Shown here one piece after another: positions 8,570 to 17,680 of a DNA stretch of 64,000 nucleotides (within the stretch, counting starts at the first letter, position 1; the number at the start of each line of letters is the position of its first letter). Source of the stretch: Leptotrichia sp. oral taxon 498 (GTDB taxonomy: Bacteria; Fusobacteriota; Fusobacteriia; Fusobacteriales; Leptotrichiaceae). A program made the position numbers and the translations under genes. The notes below the pieces were generated by a model. It was not told the DNA's origin and ran no database searches. It saw nothing but the letters and a program-made list of their open reading frames with translations. The stretch is from the NCBI RefSeq assembly GCF_002240055.1, contig NZ_CP016753.1:1178001-1242000 (forward strand). Reading direction: 5' to 3'.

Positions 8570-8682
8570 ATTCTTTTATTTTTTTAAATACAGATAAAAA
8601 TTTTATTCCTTTTTATAATGAAAATATGTTATAATATTTTTAAAATTCATAAATTTTTAAATATAAAGAAAGTGGGAAAATT

Positions 8683-10035
8683 ATGAAAATAATTATAGTT
8701 GGAGCTGGTGTTGTAGGAGAATCTCTTTGCAGTGAATTATCTGAAGTGGGAAACGATGTCATATTAGTTGAAAAGGAAGAGCAAAGACTGAATAAAATAG
8801 TTGAAACAAATGATGTAACAGGATATATAGGAAACGGAGCCTCATATGAAACACTGCTTGAAGCTGGAACTGATACAGCGGATATTTTCATCGCAACAAC
8901 ACCAACTGATGAATTAAACATAATGGCTTGTATTATTGCCAAAAAAATGGGAGCAAAATATACGATTTCAAGGGTAAGAAATCCTGAATACGGTTCAAAT
9001 TTGAGTTTTGTCAGAGATGATTTAGGTATTTCGCTAATAGTGAATCCAGAAATGGAATCAGCTAAAAACATAGCAAATAAATTATTCTTTCCAAATGCCT
9101 TAAGTGCAGAAAGTTTTTTTTGGCAAAGAGCGAATATGATTTCACTAAAAATTGAAGAAAACAGTTTTCTAAAAGATATGCACCTAAAAGACTTGGATGT
9201 AGATCAAAGTGAAAAAGTTATAATCTGTATTGTTGAAAGAGGAAACGATGTGTTTATTCCATCTGGAGATTTTCAAATTTTGAAAAATGACGTAATTTAT
9301 GTTATGGGACCGACAGAAGCCGTTAGAAAATTTTACAAAAAAATGGGATACAGCCGATATGTAAATTCTTCGATGATCATTGGTGGAGGAACAATTTCTC
9401 ATTATTTGATAGACATTCTTTTAAGAGAAAAAAAACAAGTGAAAGTCATTGACAGCGATATGCAAAAATTAGAACATCTAAGTCAAACATTTCCAAATGT
9501 TTGCGCAATTTATGGAGATGAGACAGATCACGAATTTTTAATAGATGAAGGAATTAAAAATTTTGATTCCATTGTTATGCTTAGTGACAGTGATGAAGAA
9601 AATATGGTTTTATCAATGTTTGCAAGATCACTCACAGCTTCAAAAATAGTTACAAAAATAGACAGGACATTACTTCTTCCAATTATTGAAGATTACGGGG
9701 TAAAATCAACTGTAATTCCTAAAAAAGTTATCGCTGACATCATAATAAGAGTAGTCAGAGCTAGAATAAATACAAGAGGCTCAAAAATGAAAACGCTTCA
9801 CAGATTGTGTGAAAATAGAGTAGAACTTATTATTTTTGAAATAAAAAAAGAAAGCCATATAGTTGGAATTCCACTAAAAGATTTAAAATTAAAGACAAGT
9901 GTAATAATTGCAGGTATTTTTAGAAATGACAATTTAATTTTTCCTGGTGGAAATGATACGATAGAAACTGGAGATTATGTAATGATTATAACAACAACTC
10001 CAATAGATGACTTTGAAGGAATTGTTTTAAAATAA
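8683..10035 (+). CDS. trkA: Trk potassium transporter regulatory subunit TrkA
   Basis: Cytosolic NAD/nucleotide-binding gating subunit of the Trk K+ uptake system. It has the classical duplicated layout of 450 residues: RCK-N domain 1 starting IIIVGAGVVGESLC (GxGxxG, residues 2-15), RCK-C 1 around residues 135-225, RCK-N domain 2 starting MIIGGGTISHYL (near 232), and RCK-C 2 ending GDYVMIITTT. The gene lies 37 bases upstream of trkH, so they form a transporter operon. A TATAAT at 8630-8635 is a plausible -10 site for it. GAAAGTGGGAAAATT precedes the ATG. Confidence 0.95.
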   Translation: MKIIIVGAGVVGESLCSELSEVGNDVILVEKEEQRLNKIVETNDVTGYIGNGASYETLLEAGTDTADIFIATTPTDELNIMACIIAKKMGAKYTISRVRNPEYGSNLSFVRDDLGISLIVNPEMESAKNIANKLFFPNALSAESFFWQRANMISLKIEENSFLKDMHLKDLDVDQSEKVIICIVERGNDVFIPSGDFQILKNDVIYVMGPTEAVRKFYKKMGYSRYVNSSMIIGGGTISHYLIDILLREKKQVKVIDSDMQKLEHLSQTFPNVCAIYGDETDHEFLIDEGIKNFDSIVMLSDSDEENMVLSMFARSLTASKIVTKIDRTLLLPIIEDYGVKSTVIPKKVIADIIIRVVRARINTRGSKMKTLHRLCENRVELIIFEIKKESHIVGIPLKDLKLKTSVIIAGIFRNDNLIFPGGNDTIETGDYVMIITTTPIDDFEGIVLK

Positions 10036-10072
10036 ATAATTAAATAACAAATTAATTACAAGGAGCAAGAAA

Positions 10073-11521
10073 ATGAACAAAAAAATGATAAGTTTTGTAA
10101 TTGGAAAAATTTTAATACTAGAAGCTGGACTGATGCTTTTGCCATTAATTATAAGCTTTTTATACAAAGAGGATATTTTACATATGATGTCATATGGAAT
10201 AGTGATTTTACTACTTTTGGCAGTAGGTCTTCTAATGTCGCTAAAAATTCCAATTGATAAAAATATTCAAGGGAGAGAAGGTTTCGTAATAGTGGCTTTA
10301 TCTTGGATATTTATGTCAGCTTTCGGAGCACTCCCGTTTGTAATATCGAAAGAGATACCGTCATTTGTAGATGCCTTTTTCGAGGTTGTCAGCGGTTTTA
10401 CGACAACAGGTTCGAGCATAATTACAGACTTGACCAAAATTAGTCACTCAAATTTATTTTGGCGAAGTTTTACTCACTTTGTAGGAGGAATGGGAGTGTT
10501 AGTTTTAGCACTTGCAATTTTGCCAAAATATTCTCCAACTTCTGTCTATGTAATGAAAGCTGAAGTTCCAGGACCAACATTTGGTAAAATAGTTTCAAAA
10601 TTGTCATCTACCGCAAGAGTGTTATACAAAATATACACAATTATGACAATAGTTTTAATAATTTTACTTCTATTTGGAGGTTTAAACTTATTTGAAGCAA
10701 GTTTACTAGCATTTGGAACAGCGGGAACAGGTGGTTTTGGTATAAGAAATGGAAGCATTCTACCGTACCATAGCGCTTACATTGATGTCGTGCTGTCAAT
10801 TGGAATGTTAGTTTTTGGAGTGAACTTCAATGTCTATTATTTCATTTTAATTGGAAAAGTAAAAGAAGCGCTAAATAACGAAGAACTAAAATATTATTTA
10901 CTAATTGTATTTATTTCAATTGCATTAATAGTTGCAAATATCTCAAAATCATATAGTTCAATATTACATTGTATAAGAGATGTACTGTTTTCCGTATCTT
11001 CCGTGATGACAACAACAGGTTATTCAACGGCAGATTTTGGGAAATGGCCACTTTTCTCGCAAGTAATTTTGCTAATTTTAATGTTTTTTGGTGCATGTGC
11101 TGGTTCTACTGCAGGTGGGCTAAAAATTTCCAGAGTAATTTTAATGATAAAAATACATTTTGCAGAAATAAGACAAATGATAAGTCCGAATCGTGTTATT
11201 TCAATCTCTTACGAAGACAAACCTGTAAGTTTGAAGATGCAAAAAAGCATAGCAGTATATTTTGTTGTTTATGCAATAGTTTTTATGGCCATGCTTCTAC
11301 TGATTTCATTTTCTACAGATGACTTTTTAACAGCATTTAGTGCAGTTGCTGCAACTTTTAACAACATAGGTCCAGGACTCGGAAAAGTGGGTCCTGCATA
11401 CAGCTTTGCCAACTTAAATGATTTTTCTAAAGTTGTATTAAGTTTCGCAATGTTAGCTGGAAGATTAGAAATTTTTCCAATGCTAATACTATTTTCACCA
11501 CTAACTTGGAAATTAAAATAA
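10073..11521 (+). CDS. trkH: Trk potassium transporter membrane subunit TrkH
   Basis: Integral membrane K+ channel-like subunit (482 residues) with the four pore-loop repeats of the SKT superfamily. Selectivity-filter-like segments visible are SGFTTTGSS (near residue 107), FGTAGTGGFG (near 215), SSVMTTTGYST (near 310) and NNIGPGLGKVG (near 428). Multiple transmembrane helices run throughout. It is paired with TrkA upstream. A second, different K+ uptake pair (KtrAB-like) is at 39775-41803. AAGGAGCAAGAAA precedes the ATG. Confidence 0.95.
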   Translation: MNKKMISFVIGKILILEAGLMLLPLIISFLYKEDILHMMSYGIVILLLLAVGLLMSLKIPIDKNIQGREGFVIVALSWIFMSAFGALPFVISKEIPSFVDAFFEVVSGFTTTGSSIITDLTKISHSNLFWRSFTHFVGGMGVLVLALAILPKYSPTSVYVMKAEVPGPTFGKIVSKLSSTARVLYKIYTIMTIVLIILLLFGGLNLFEASLLAFGTAGTGGFGIRNGSILPYHSAYIDVVLSIGMLVFGVNFNVYYFILIGKVKEALNNEELKYYLLIVFISIALIVANISKSYSSILHCIRDVLFSVSSVMTTTGYSTADFGKWPLFSQVILLILMFFGACAGSTAGGLKISRVILMIKIHFAEIRQMISPNRVISISYEDKPVSLKMQKSIAVYFVVYAIVFMAMLLLISFSTDDFLTAFSAVAATFNNIGPGLGKVGPAYSFANLNDFSKVVLSFAMLAGRLEIFPMLILFSPLTWKLK

Positions 11522-11579
11522 GAAAATTTTTATAAACTAAAGATTTTAGGAGAAAATTTGAAAAAATTATTTATCACTC

Positions 11580-11608
11580 TTGCATTTTTTTTGTAAATAT
11601 GCTAATAT
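11580..11608 (+). promoter_or_regulatory. Predicted promoter of tuf
   Basis: TTGCAT (11580-11585) and TAATAT (11603-11608) are separated by exactly 17 bases, 40 bases upstream of the tuf start. This suggests tuf has its own promoter and is not only read through from trkH. Confidence 0.55.
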
Positions 11609-11648
11609 TAAGACAAGAAATAAAAAAATATGGAGGAAAAAGAGAAAG

Positions 11649-12833
11649 ATGGCAAAAGCTAAATTCGAGAGAAGTAAACCACACGTAAACATAGGAACAA
11701 TTGGTCACGTAGACCATGGAAAAACTACTTTGACAGCAGCAATTTCAAAAGTGTTGTCTGATAAAGGGCTTGCAGAAAAAGTTGATTTTGAAAATATCGA
11801 CCAAGCTCCTGAAGAAAGAGAAAGAGGAATCACAATTAACACAGCTCATATTGAGTATGAAACAGCAAAAAGACACTACGCACACGTAGACTGTCCAGGA
11901 CATGCGGATTATGTAAAAAATATGATTACAGGAGCAGCTCAGATGGATGGAGCAATCCTAGTAGTATCAGCAGCTGATGGACCAATGCCTCAAACAAGAG
12001 AACATATCCTATTGGCAAGACAGGTTGGAGTACCTTACATTGTAGTATTCTTAAACAAAGTTGATATGGTAGACGACGAAGAATTACTAGAATTGGTAGA
12101 AATGGAAGTAAGAGAATTATTAAATGAATACGGATTCCCAGGAGATGATGTACCAATAATAGCTGGATCAGCATTAGGAGCATTAAATGGGGAAGCAAAA
12201 TGGGTAGAAAAAATAATGGAATTAATGGATGCGGTAGATACATATATTCCGACACCAGAAAGACCAGTTGACCAACCATTCCTTATGCCAATTGAAGATG
12301 TATTCACAATTACAGGAAGAGGAACAGTAGTAACAGGAAGAGTAGAAAGAGGAGTAGTAAAAGTTGGGGAAGAAGTAGAAATCGTAGGAATTAAGCCAAC
12401 TTCAAAAACTACAGTAACAGGAGTAGAAATGTTCAGAAAATTATTGGATTCAGGACAAGCTGGAGATAATATAGGAGCATTGTTAAGAGGAACTAAGAAG
12501 GAGGAAGTGGAAAGAGGACAAGTACTTGCAAAACCAGGAACAATCACTCCACATACAGGATTCAAGTCAGAAGTATACGTACTTACAAAAGATGAAGGAG
12601 GAAGACATACTCCATTCTTCACAGGATACAAACCACAGTTCTATTTCAGAACAACTGACATTACAGGAGAAGTAAACTTGCCAGAAGGTGTAGAAATGGT
12701 AATGCCTGGAGATAACATTGAAATGACAGTGGAATTGATTCACCCGATTGCAATGGAAGAAGGATTAAGATTTGCGATAAGAGAAGGTGGAAGAACAGTA
12801 GCTTCAGGAGTTGTTGCAACTATTACTAAATAA
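11649..12833 (+). CDS. tuf: Elongation factor Tu
   Basis: GTPase that delivers aminoacyl-tRNA to the ribosome; 394 residues, the standard length. All G motifs are present: GHVDHGKTT (G1), RGITINTAH (G2), DCPGHADY (G3), NKVDMV (G4) and SAL (G5). Domains 2 and 3 end in [10 protein letters not shown]. The reading frame is open upstream to about 11580, but [16 protein letters not shown] is the true N-terminus, with GGAGG at 11632-11636 and further purines. It stands alone, not in a str operon (no fusA or rpsJ next to it). It is the least AT-skewed, most codon-biased gene here, as expected for high expression. Confidence 0.99.
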   Translation: MAKAKFERSKPHVNIGTIGHVDHGKTTLTAAISKVLSDKGLAEKVDFENIDQAPEERERGITINTAHIEYETAKRHYAHVDCPGHADYVKNMITGAAQMDGAILVVSAADGPMPQTREHILLARQVGVPYIVVFLNKVDMVDDEELLELVEMEVRELLNEYGFPGDDVPIIAGSALGALNGEAKWVEKIMELMDAVDTYIPTPERPVDQPFLMPIEDVFTITGRGTVVTGRVERGVVKVGEEVEIVGIKPTSKTTVTGVEMFRKLLDSGQAGDNIGALLRGTKKEEVERGQVLAKPGTITPHTGFKSEVYVLTKDEGGRHTPFFTGYKPQFYFRTTDITGEVNLPEGVEMVMPGDNIEMTVELIHPIAMEEGLRFAIREGGRTVASGVVATITK

Positions 12834-12864
12834 TTGATTTATTAAAGTCATCATAGTCAATAAT

Positions 12865-12897
12865 AAAAAAGAGCTAGATATTATCTAGTTCTTTTTT
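12865..12897 (+). terminator. Rho-independent terminator after tuf
   Basis: AAGAGCTAGATA and TATCTAGTTCTT form a stem (one G-U pair) followed by a T-run at 12891-12897. Confidence 0.85.
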
Positions 12898-13042
12898 ATT
12901 GATTAGAAAATTGAAATTTTTATAAAACTAGGATTTTCATAATTTATTACAATTTTTTTGTTTTTAAGGTATAATATTAACGAAAGGAGGCTATAAAAAT
13001 AACTATTCTATGAAAGAATTTTAAAAAAATAAGGTGATAAAA

Positions 13043-13519
13043 ATGAAAAAAAAATTTTTTAATGTGATAATTATATTATTCTTAACAGTTTCTTCACTAA
13101 TCTTTTCAAAAAATTTGATATATAGCGATACAAATGAAATGACAGGAAGTTATACCAATGAACTAAAATTAAGAATGAGTAAAATTGAAAAAAATGTTAT
13201 TTCAAAATATAAAGATGTGAGTGGGAATGACTATAACTTTAGAAGAGCAGCTCAAGAAATTTATGATTATTGGGATAAAGAATTAAATATTATTTATAAT
13301 AAATTGATGGAAAAATTAAATCCTAAAGCAAAAGAACGTTTGATTCAATCACAAAAAGACTGGATAGAATACAGAGATGATGACGGAACTTTCAGATATT
13401 GTATAGAAAATGAAGAAGGTGGGACACTTGGAATTAATCGTGCAATTTCAGCAAAAATAAGAACCGTGAAAGAACGAACTTTAAATTTAGCTTATATATA
13501 TGATAATTTAAATGATTAA
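13043..13519 (+). CDS. Exported LprI-like (DUF1311) protein
   Basis: A 158-residue exported protein with a signal sequence (MKKKFFNVIIILFLTVSSLIFS). The C-terminal half fits the DUF1311/LprI family: YDYWDKELNIIYNKLMEKL, then RLIQSQKDWIEYRD and an EEGGTLG segment. LprI of Mycobacterium is a lysozyme inhibitor, so an envelope-protection role is possible but inferred. AAGG at 13031-13034 favours the ATG at 13043 over the GTG at 13034. The single-gene unit is bounded by the tuf terminator upstream and a MITE downstream. Confidence 0.75.
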   Translation: MKKKFFNVIIILFLTVSSLIFSKNLIYSDTNEMTGSYTNELKLRMSKIEKNVISKYKDVSGNDYNFRRAAQEIYDYWDKELNIIYNKLMEKLNPKAKERLIQSQKDWIEYRDDDGTFRYCIENEEGGTLGINRAISAKIRTVKERTLNLAYIYDNLND

Positions 13520-13565
13520 AACTTATTAATAAAATATGATTAAAAAATCTTATTTTGGGGGAATT

Positions 13566-13652
13566 AGAGAGTGTAAATTTTTTTTATGTATATAGCAAAG
13601 AATTCCTATATTATTGAATTTATATATATTTAAAAAAATCTAGACACTCTCT
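13566..13652. mobile_element. Second MITE-like element (family of 4016-4113)
   Basis: An 87-bp palindromic element with ends AGAGAGTGT and ACACTCTCT. The interior matches the copy at 4016: AGAATTCCTATATTATTGAA here versus AGAATCCTTATATTACTGAA there, then TATATATTTA in both. It is shorter because the left arm lacks the inner GTGTAAAC stretch. It sits between two genes and interrupts none. Confidence 0.6.
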
Positions 13653-13687
13653 GAATAATTTTTCTTTTTTCTATTAATTTCTACAGA

Positions 13688-14323
13688 CTATTTTAGTTTT
13701 TTTATCGGATACCGAATGATTATTTTCATTTTACTCACATCAACTTTTCTAGGATCGCTCAAATATATTTCATGATGAGGTGTTTTTTCTGTTATATTAA
13801 AAATATAACCTTTTTTTCTAGCATATTCCTCCATTGATGAAATAGTTTTAGGCTCATCATCATAGGAACCTATGTGTACACATTGTACGCAAATTCCTTC
13901 TTTATAAGTAAAAAACTCAACTTTGGAAAAATCTTTTTTCTTTTTGTCAGTTGCTACTTTTATAGCCCATTCAAAATCTTCTTTTTTAATAAAATCAGGC
14001 AATCTTATTAAGGAAATCCAGCTTAACTTTTCTTTTTCCAATTTACTATTTTCCTGTTCTTTTTCCGAACACCACAATCCTTCAAGCGGTGGAACAACAT
14101 AATTAAAAAATCCTTCGATTTTATAATCACTTTTATAACTCATTTTTAATGTGTAAGCGATAGCATATATTAATTCAAGTGCTTTCTTGTATTCTCCATT
14201 TTCTTCATTTGGATTGCCTTTCCCTCTGATGGAAAGAAAATTCATTTCAGGAATTTCTACTATAACAGGTTTTTTCCCAGAATTGTAAAATTGTTTTTCT
14301 TCTTTTTTAAAATCAAATGTCAT
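13688..14323 (-). CDS. GyrI-like small-molecule-binding protein
   Basis: A 211-residue cytosolic protein resembling stand-alone GyrI-like (SHS2 fold) proteins. The opening FDFKKEEKQFYNSGKKPV, the strand VEIPEMNFLSIRGKGNPNE, the segment EGLWCSE, and the end YEEYARKKGY-like helix followed by HHEIYLSDPRKV are typical of that family. These domains bind small amphipathic ligands; some members are gyrase inhibitors or hydrolases, and the substrate here is unknown. It is the last of three minus-strand genes (15048, 14464, 13688), each with a good AAGGAG site. A WYL regulator precedes that group. Confidence 0.75.
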   Translation of the reverse strand: MTFDFKKEEKQFYNSGKKPVIVEIPEMNFLSIRGKGNPNEENGEYKKALELIYAIAYTLKMSYKSDYKIEGFFNYVVPPLEGLWCSEKEQENSKLEKEKLSWISLIRLPDFIKKEDFEWAIKVATDKKKKDFSKVEFFTYKEGICVQCVHIGSYDDEPKTISSMEEYARKKGYIFNITEKTPHHEIYLSDPRKVDVSKMKIIIRYPIKKLK

Positions 14324-14463
14324 AATTAATCATTCTCCTTTGTTCTAAATTTTTTTTATTACTTAATAAACATTTATGAATATTATTAATGCAATATTCA
14401 TAGTTTTAAATTTTTTCAAAACTATTTGTTTTTTTAATATTTTTTTAAATAAGATTCCAAGAA

Positions 14464-14946
14464 CTATTTTACTGCGATATAAATATTAATTTCCATATTT
14501 TTAGGATCGTCTCCAGCTATATATTCTTCAAAATCATAAGTATAAGTTCTTTCTAATTTTTCTCCCTGTTCTCCAAAATTCTTCCAAAAATTAATCCAGA
14601 AATTAGTAACTTCTGTCTGTGGATTTCCAAAAAGAGAAAATTTTGCGTATTTTCCGCTTGGAATGAATATTTTTGTCAATTTTTTGCTAATATTTTTACT
14701 TTCCTTTTTCACTTCACAACCCACAAGATTTCTATATTCAAAACTATTTTTAGTATTATAATCGAAATAAACTGCCATTGTATTTTTATTTACTCTGTCT
14801 TTTATATTTTTTATTTCTCCTCCATTTTCACCACGAAACTCATTCCACATTTTTCCAATTTTTTTTGATGTATTTTTGTCATTTTTCATTCTTTCAGATA
14901 ATCCAACCACTGTTTTTTCTTTAATTTCCACTATTTCGTATTTCAT
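14464..14946 (-). CDS. GyrI-like / AraC effector-binding-domain protein
   Basis: A 160-residue stand-alone effector-binding domain. It begins KYEIVEIKEKTVVGLSERM, the usual first strand of the GyrI/BmrR-type ligand domain, and has MWNEFRG, VYFDYNT, IFIPSGKYAKFSLFG and the terminal MEINIYIAVK. No DNA-binding domain is attached, so it is probably a ligand-binding or sequestering protein. It differs from the GyrI-like neighbour at 13688, so two members of the superfamily lie side by side. AAGGAGATC is placed before the ATG. Confidence 0.75.
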   Translation of the reverse strand: MKYEIVEIKEKTVVGLSERMKNDKNTSKKIGKMWNEFRGENGGEIKNIKDRVNKNTMAVYFDYNTKNSFEYRNLVGCEVKKESKNISKKLTKIFIPSGKYAKFSLFGNPQTEVTNFWINFWKNFGEQGEKLERTYTYDFEEYIAGDDPKNMEINIYIAVK

Positions 14947-15047
14947 TTTAATCGATCTCCTTTGTACTTTTTATTTTTTAAAAGTTTCCAATTTATAAAA
15001 AAACTTTTTAATTTTAAATAATAATAATAATATTTATATTTTGAAAA

Positions 15048-15623
15048 TTAATCATTTTTTTTAGAAGTGTAAAATAATATATAAAGACCTAAAATACAGA
15101 CTACAAGTCCAATAATTGCGGGTATAAAGATAGATTTTCCTACTTCTCCCGCAAAAATAACACTTCCAAACATTTTACTTATGGCAATTAACACTAAAAC
15201 TGCAATTCCTAATTTTAAATTTCTTTTCCACAGTGCTTTCGACAATCCCCATAAAGAAATGAAGACTATAAAAATTCCTATTAATTTTGTATAAAAAGGA
15301 CTATTTAAAAGAAATTTTTGTTCTAAATTTAAAAATTCATTTACTTGTGTGCTAACACTCGTTGGTTTGGGAAACCAAAACATACTCGTCAAAAGAAAAA
15401 AGATTGTCATAAAAATGCCCGTTAATTTTCTTTTGTATGAAAAATAACAAAAAGGTATTAGAAATAAAGGTCTTATATACCAGCTTAAAATATTATGATG
15501 CCGTTCAAATGTCCAATTTAAAAAAGATTTATTAAAAAAAAGCAAACATATAAATAAAATTGTTAATAAAATAAAAACCAAACTTCCCAGTTTATCAATA
15601 TTATTTATTTTGTTTTTAGTCAT
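15048..15623 (-). CDS. Six-helix membrane protein of unknown function
   Basis: A 191-residue integral membrane protein. I count six hydrophobic helices: about residues 12-30, 43-60, 67-84, 107-126, 133-153 and 163-186. A charged tail, TSKKND, is probably cytosolic. It has no catalytic motif that I recognise. It heads the minus-strand group with the two GyrI-like proteins, downstream of the WYL regulator gene but separated from it by a terminator. GAGGACAAAA precedes the ATG. Confidence 0.6.
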   Translation of the reverse strand: MTKNKINNIDKLGSLVFILLTILFICLLFFNKSFLNWTFERHHNILSWYIRPLFLIPFCYFSYKRKLTGIFMTIFFLLTSMFWFPKPTSVSTQVNEFLNLEQKFLLNSPFYTKLIGIFIVFISLWGLSKALWKRNLKLGIAVLVLIAISKMFGSVIFAGEVGKSIFIPAIIGLVVCILGLYILFYTSKKND

Positions 15624-15773
15624 TTTTGTCCTCCTGTATTCTTTAATATTTTTCTTTCGTTCGGTACCAATGCTACAAAAGATTTTTCCTATTCTGAAAA
15701 TTTTTCTAAAATCATAATTACAATTTTTTTACTGATTTTTTTCAAATAAATTTATTTTCAAATTTATTATAGC

Positions 15774-15803
15774 AAAAAAAATATGACAACAGTATGTCAT
15801 ATT
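15774..15803 (-). terminator. Rho-independent terminator of the WYL regulator gene
   Basis: On the minus strand AATATGACA and TGTCATATT form a perfect 9-bp stem with a 6-base loop, followed by a T-run, 7 bases after the regulator's stop codon. Confidence 0.8.
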
Positions 15804-15809
15804 AAAAAT

Positions 15810-16715
15810 TTATATTTTATAGTTTTCTCTCATTTTTTCAACTTTCTTTGCCAAAATTTCTCTGATTCTTGTAGGTTTTAAAACTTTTAAATGTTCTCCA
15901 AAAGACAGTAAATATCCGTATAACCATTCATTTTCAAAAATTTCTATAGTTATCTCAAAATTTCCATTTTCTTTTTTTGCGATATTTTCTTCAAAAAATT
16001 CGTCGTATACACGGTAAGCTTGAGATTTATCAACTTCAATCACTATTTTTGTGCCTTTTCCATTCACATTATTTTGATTTTTCAAATCTTCCTTTTTGAG
16101 TTCTCTTTCAAAATGTTCACAAGTCAATTCCAAATTTTTTATTCTAGCTATTTTAAACTGCCTAATATCTTTTTTCTTGCGACAATATGCAAAAAGATAC
16201 CACGCTTTTTCTTTAAACCACAATTTTAGTGGTTCTACCGTTCTTTTGGACTTTTTTCCTTTTGTATTAAAATAGATAAATTTTATAACTTTTTTTTCAA
16301 GTATTGAATTTTTAATTTTTTCAAACAAAATACTATCATTTTCACCGTATCTTGAAAAATCAACTTCGATCCAGTCATCAGCCTTTCTATTAAAAATGGA
16401 GTTTAATTTTGTTAAAGTGATGTTATTTTTAGAATATTGGACCGCATTTAAGCTCTGAAGAGCAAATAAAATCTCATTTTGTTCATTCTGAGATAAAAAA
16501 GATTTATCTATCGTAAAATTTTTTATAAGTCCAATTCCTCCATATCTTCCTTTTTCCGAATAAACTGGAATTTGTGCTAATGTCAAAGTTTCAATATCTC
16601 TGTATATCGTTCTTTTGGACACTTCAAAATGACATGCTAGTTTTTCTGCTGTCACTTTCTTTTCCGTCAATAAAATTTGTACAATTTCAAAAAGTCTGGC
16701 TAATTTTATATTCAT
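15810..16715 (-). CDS. YafY-type transcriptional regulator (HTH + WYL)
   Basis: A 301-residue DNA-binding regulator. Residues 1-60 form a winged helix (LARLFEIVQILL, then KLACHFEVSKRTIYRDIETL). Residues about 130-205 form a WYL ligand domain (IKFIYFNTKGKKSKRTVEP, then AWYLFAYCR). The C-terminal extension (WCX-like) ends LRIRE-style in PTRIREILAKKVEKM. WYL proteins sense nucleotides or other small ligands. The nearby GyrI-like genes, which bind small molecules, are the obvious candidate targets, but this is inference. It is divergent from the outer-membrane gene at 16841. Confidence 0.88.
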   Translation of the reverse strand: MNIKLARLFEIVQILLTEKKVTAEKLACHFEVSKRTIYRDIETLTLAQIPVYSEKGRYGGIGLIKNFTIDKSFLSQNEQNEILFALQSLNAVQYSKNNITLTKLNSIFNRKADDWIEVDFSRYGENDSILFEKIKNSILEKKVIKFIYFNTKGKKSKRTVEPLKLWFKEKAWYLFAYCRKKKDIRQFKIARIKNLELTCEHFERELKKEDLKNQNNVNGKGTKIVIEVDKSQAYRVYDEFFEENIAKKENGNFEITIEIFENEWLYGYLLSFGEHLKVLKPTRIREILAKKVEKMRENYKI

Positions 16716-16840
16716 AATTTATCCTTTTTTTAAAATATTTTTTAGCTTAACAATATCTTAACAATTATACTCTATTTTTATAAAAAAGTAAAAAAATTTC
16801 TAATAAGATCTTGCAAATTTCAAATTATGAGGAGAAAAAA

Positions 16841-17518
16841 ATGAAAAAGTTATTAGGTTTACTAGCAATGATATTGGTAATATCGTCATTATCTTTAGCG
16901 GAAAATGATCAAGATATTTTAAAGAACATTTCGTTAGATTCTAAATGGAGTCAGACTTATTATGATAAAGACGAGAATGACGCAAATAGACTTGGAAATG
17001 AAGGATTTAAGAAAAAAAATAAAGAAAGATTCAGATGGACTGAAGAAGTGGAAGGAACTTTGGGTCTTAACAACGAATGGGGATTAGATGCAAATTTCCA
17101 TTATCGTGAACATAATGACAGATTTTATGAAGATGGGAAAAGAACACAAGCTAAAGGAGCAGAAAAATTTTCAGTTATAGAATTTGCTAAAGCAGCTCAA
17201 TGGGGTTCTCTTGACACAACTACAAAATTAGGATGGAGAAACTGGACTTATCGTGAAAATGGTGGGGTTGGTTCTCAACATACAGTTGGACAGTCAAATG
17301 AATTTTCAGTTTGGACTAACTTAGGTTACAAAGCTGATATTGATACACCAGTTGGAGTAATTACAATTAATCCAAGAATTGGTTATAGACCAGTAGATAA
17401 AAATTATAAAAAAGGAAATGCTTGGAAATATGACTATTATAACTCTGACAGTAAAAGAAAAATCGAAGAAGAAAATGAGTTAAATTTTGGATTAAAAGTG
17501 GGATTAGCAGTTAAATAA
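16841..17518 (+). CDS. Outer-membrane beta-barrel protein, short paralogue
   Basis: A 225-residue protein with a signal peptide (MKKLLGLLAMILVISSLSLA) and alternating beta-strand pattern, rich in aromatic and glycine residues and ending in LKVGLAVK. It is clearly paralogous to the next gene: DQDILKN, GFKKKN, TLGLNNEWGL, WGSLDTTTKLG and NEFSVWT match DQDIVKN, GFKKKN, TLGLNDEAGL, WGDLDTTTKLG and NEFTVWT. About 110 central residues of the longer copy are absent here, so it may form a smaller barrel or be a deletion derivative. The start is the ATG at 16841 behind GAGGAG. Confidence 0.75.
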   Translation: MKKLLGLLAMILVISSLSLAENDQDILKNISLDSKWSQTYYDKDENDANRLGNEGFKKKNKERFRWTEEVEGTLGLNNEWGLDANFHYREHNDRFYEDGKRTQAKGAEKFSVIEFAKAAQWGSLDTTTKLGWRNWTYRENGGVGSQHTVGQSNEFSVWTNLGYKADIDTPVGVITINPRIGYRPVDKNYKKGNAWKYDYYNSDSKRKIEEENELNFGLKVGLAVK

Positions 17519-17532
17519 TAAAAAAGAAATAT

Positions 17533-17574
17533 AAACTATTTGCATTTGAAATTTTAAATGCAAATAGTTTTTTT
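17533..17574 (+). terminator. Rho-independent terminator
   Basis: AAACTATTTGCATTT pairs perfectly with AAATGCAAATAGTTT over 15 bp with an 8-base loop, followed by a T-run. Confidence 0.9.
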
Positions 17575-17596
17575 ATAAAGAAAATTTGAAAAAGGC

Positions 17597-17625
17597 TTTA
17601 CAAAAAGATTTAGTTATGGTAAAAT
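17597..17625 (+). promoter_or_regulatory. Predicted promoter of the long outer-membrane paralogue
   Basis: TTTACA (17597-17602) and TAAAAT (17620-17625) with a 17-base spacer, 56 bases before the start codon. With the terminator just upstream, this makes the two paralogues separate transcription units. Confidence 0.6.
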
Positions 17626-17680
17626 AACATTAAATTACTAGATTAAATTAAAATTTTAGGTTTTTAGGAGGAACTAGAGT

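Noticed and set aside
12035-12631. A 198-codon open frame on the strand opposite tuf
   Set aside because: It is a mirror of the strongly biased codon use of tuf, has no ribosome site, and the protein has Ser/Thr/Pro/Asn-rich composition without any motif.
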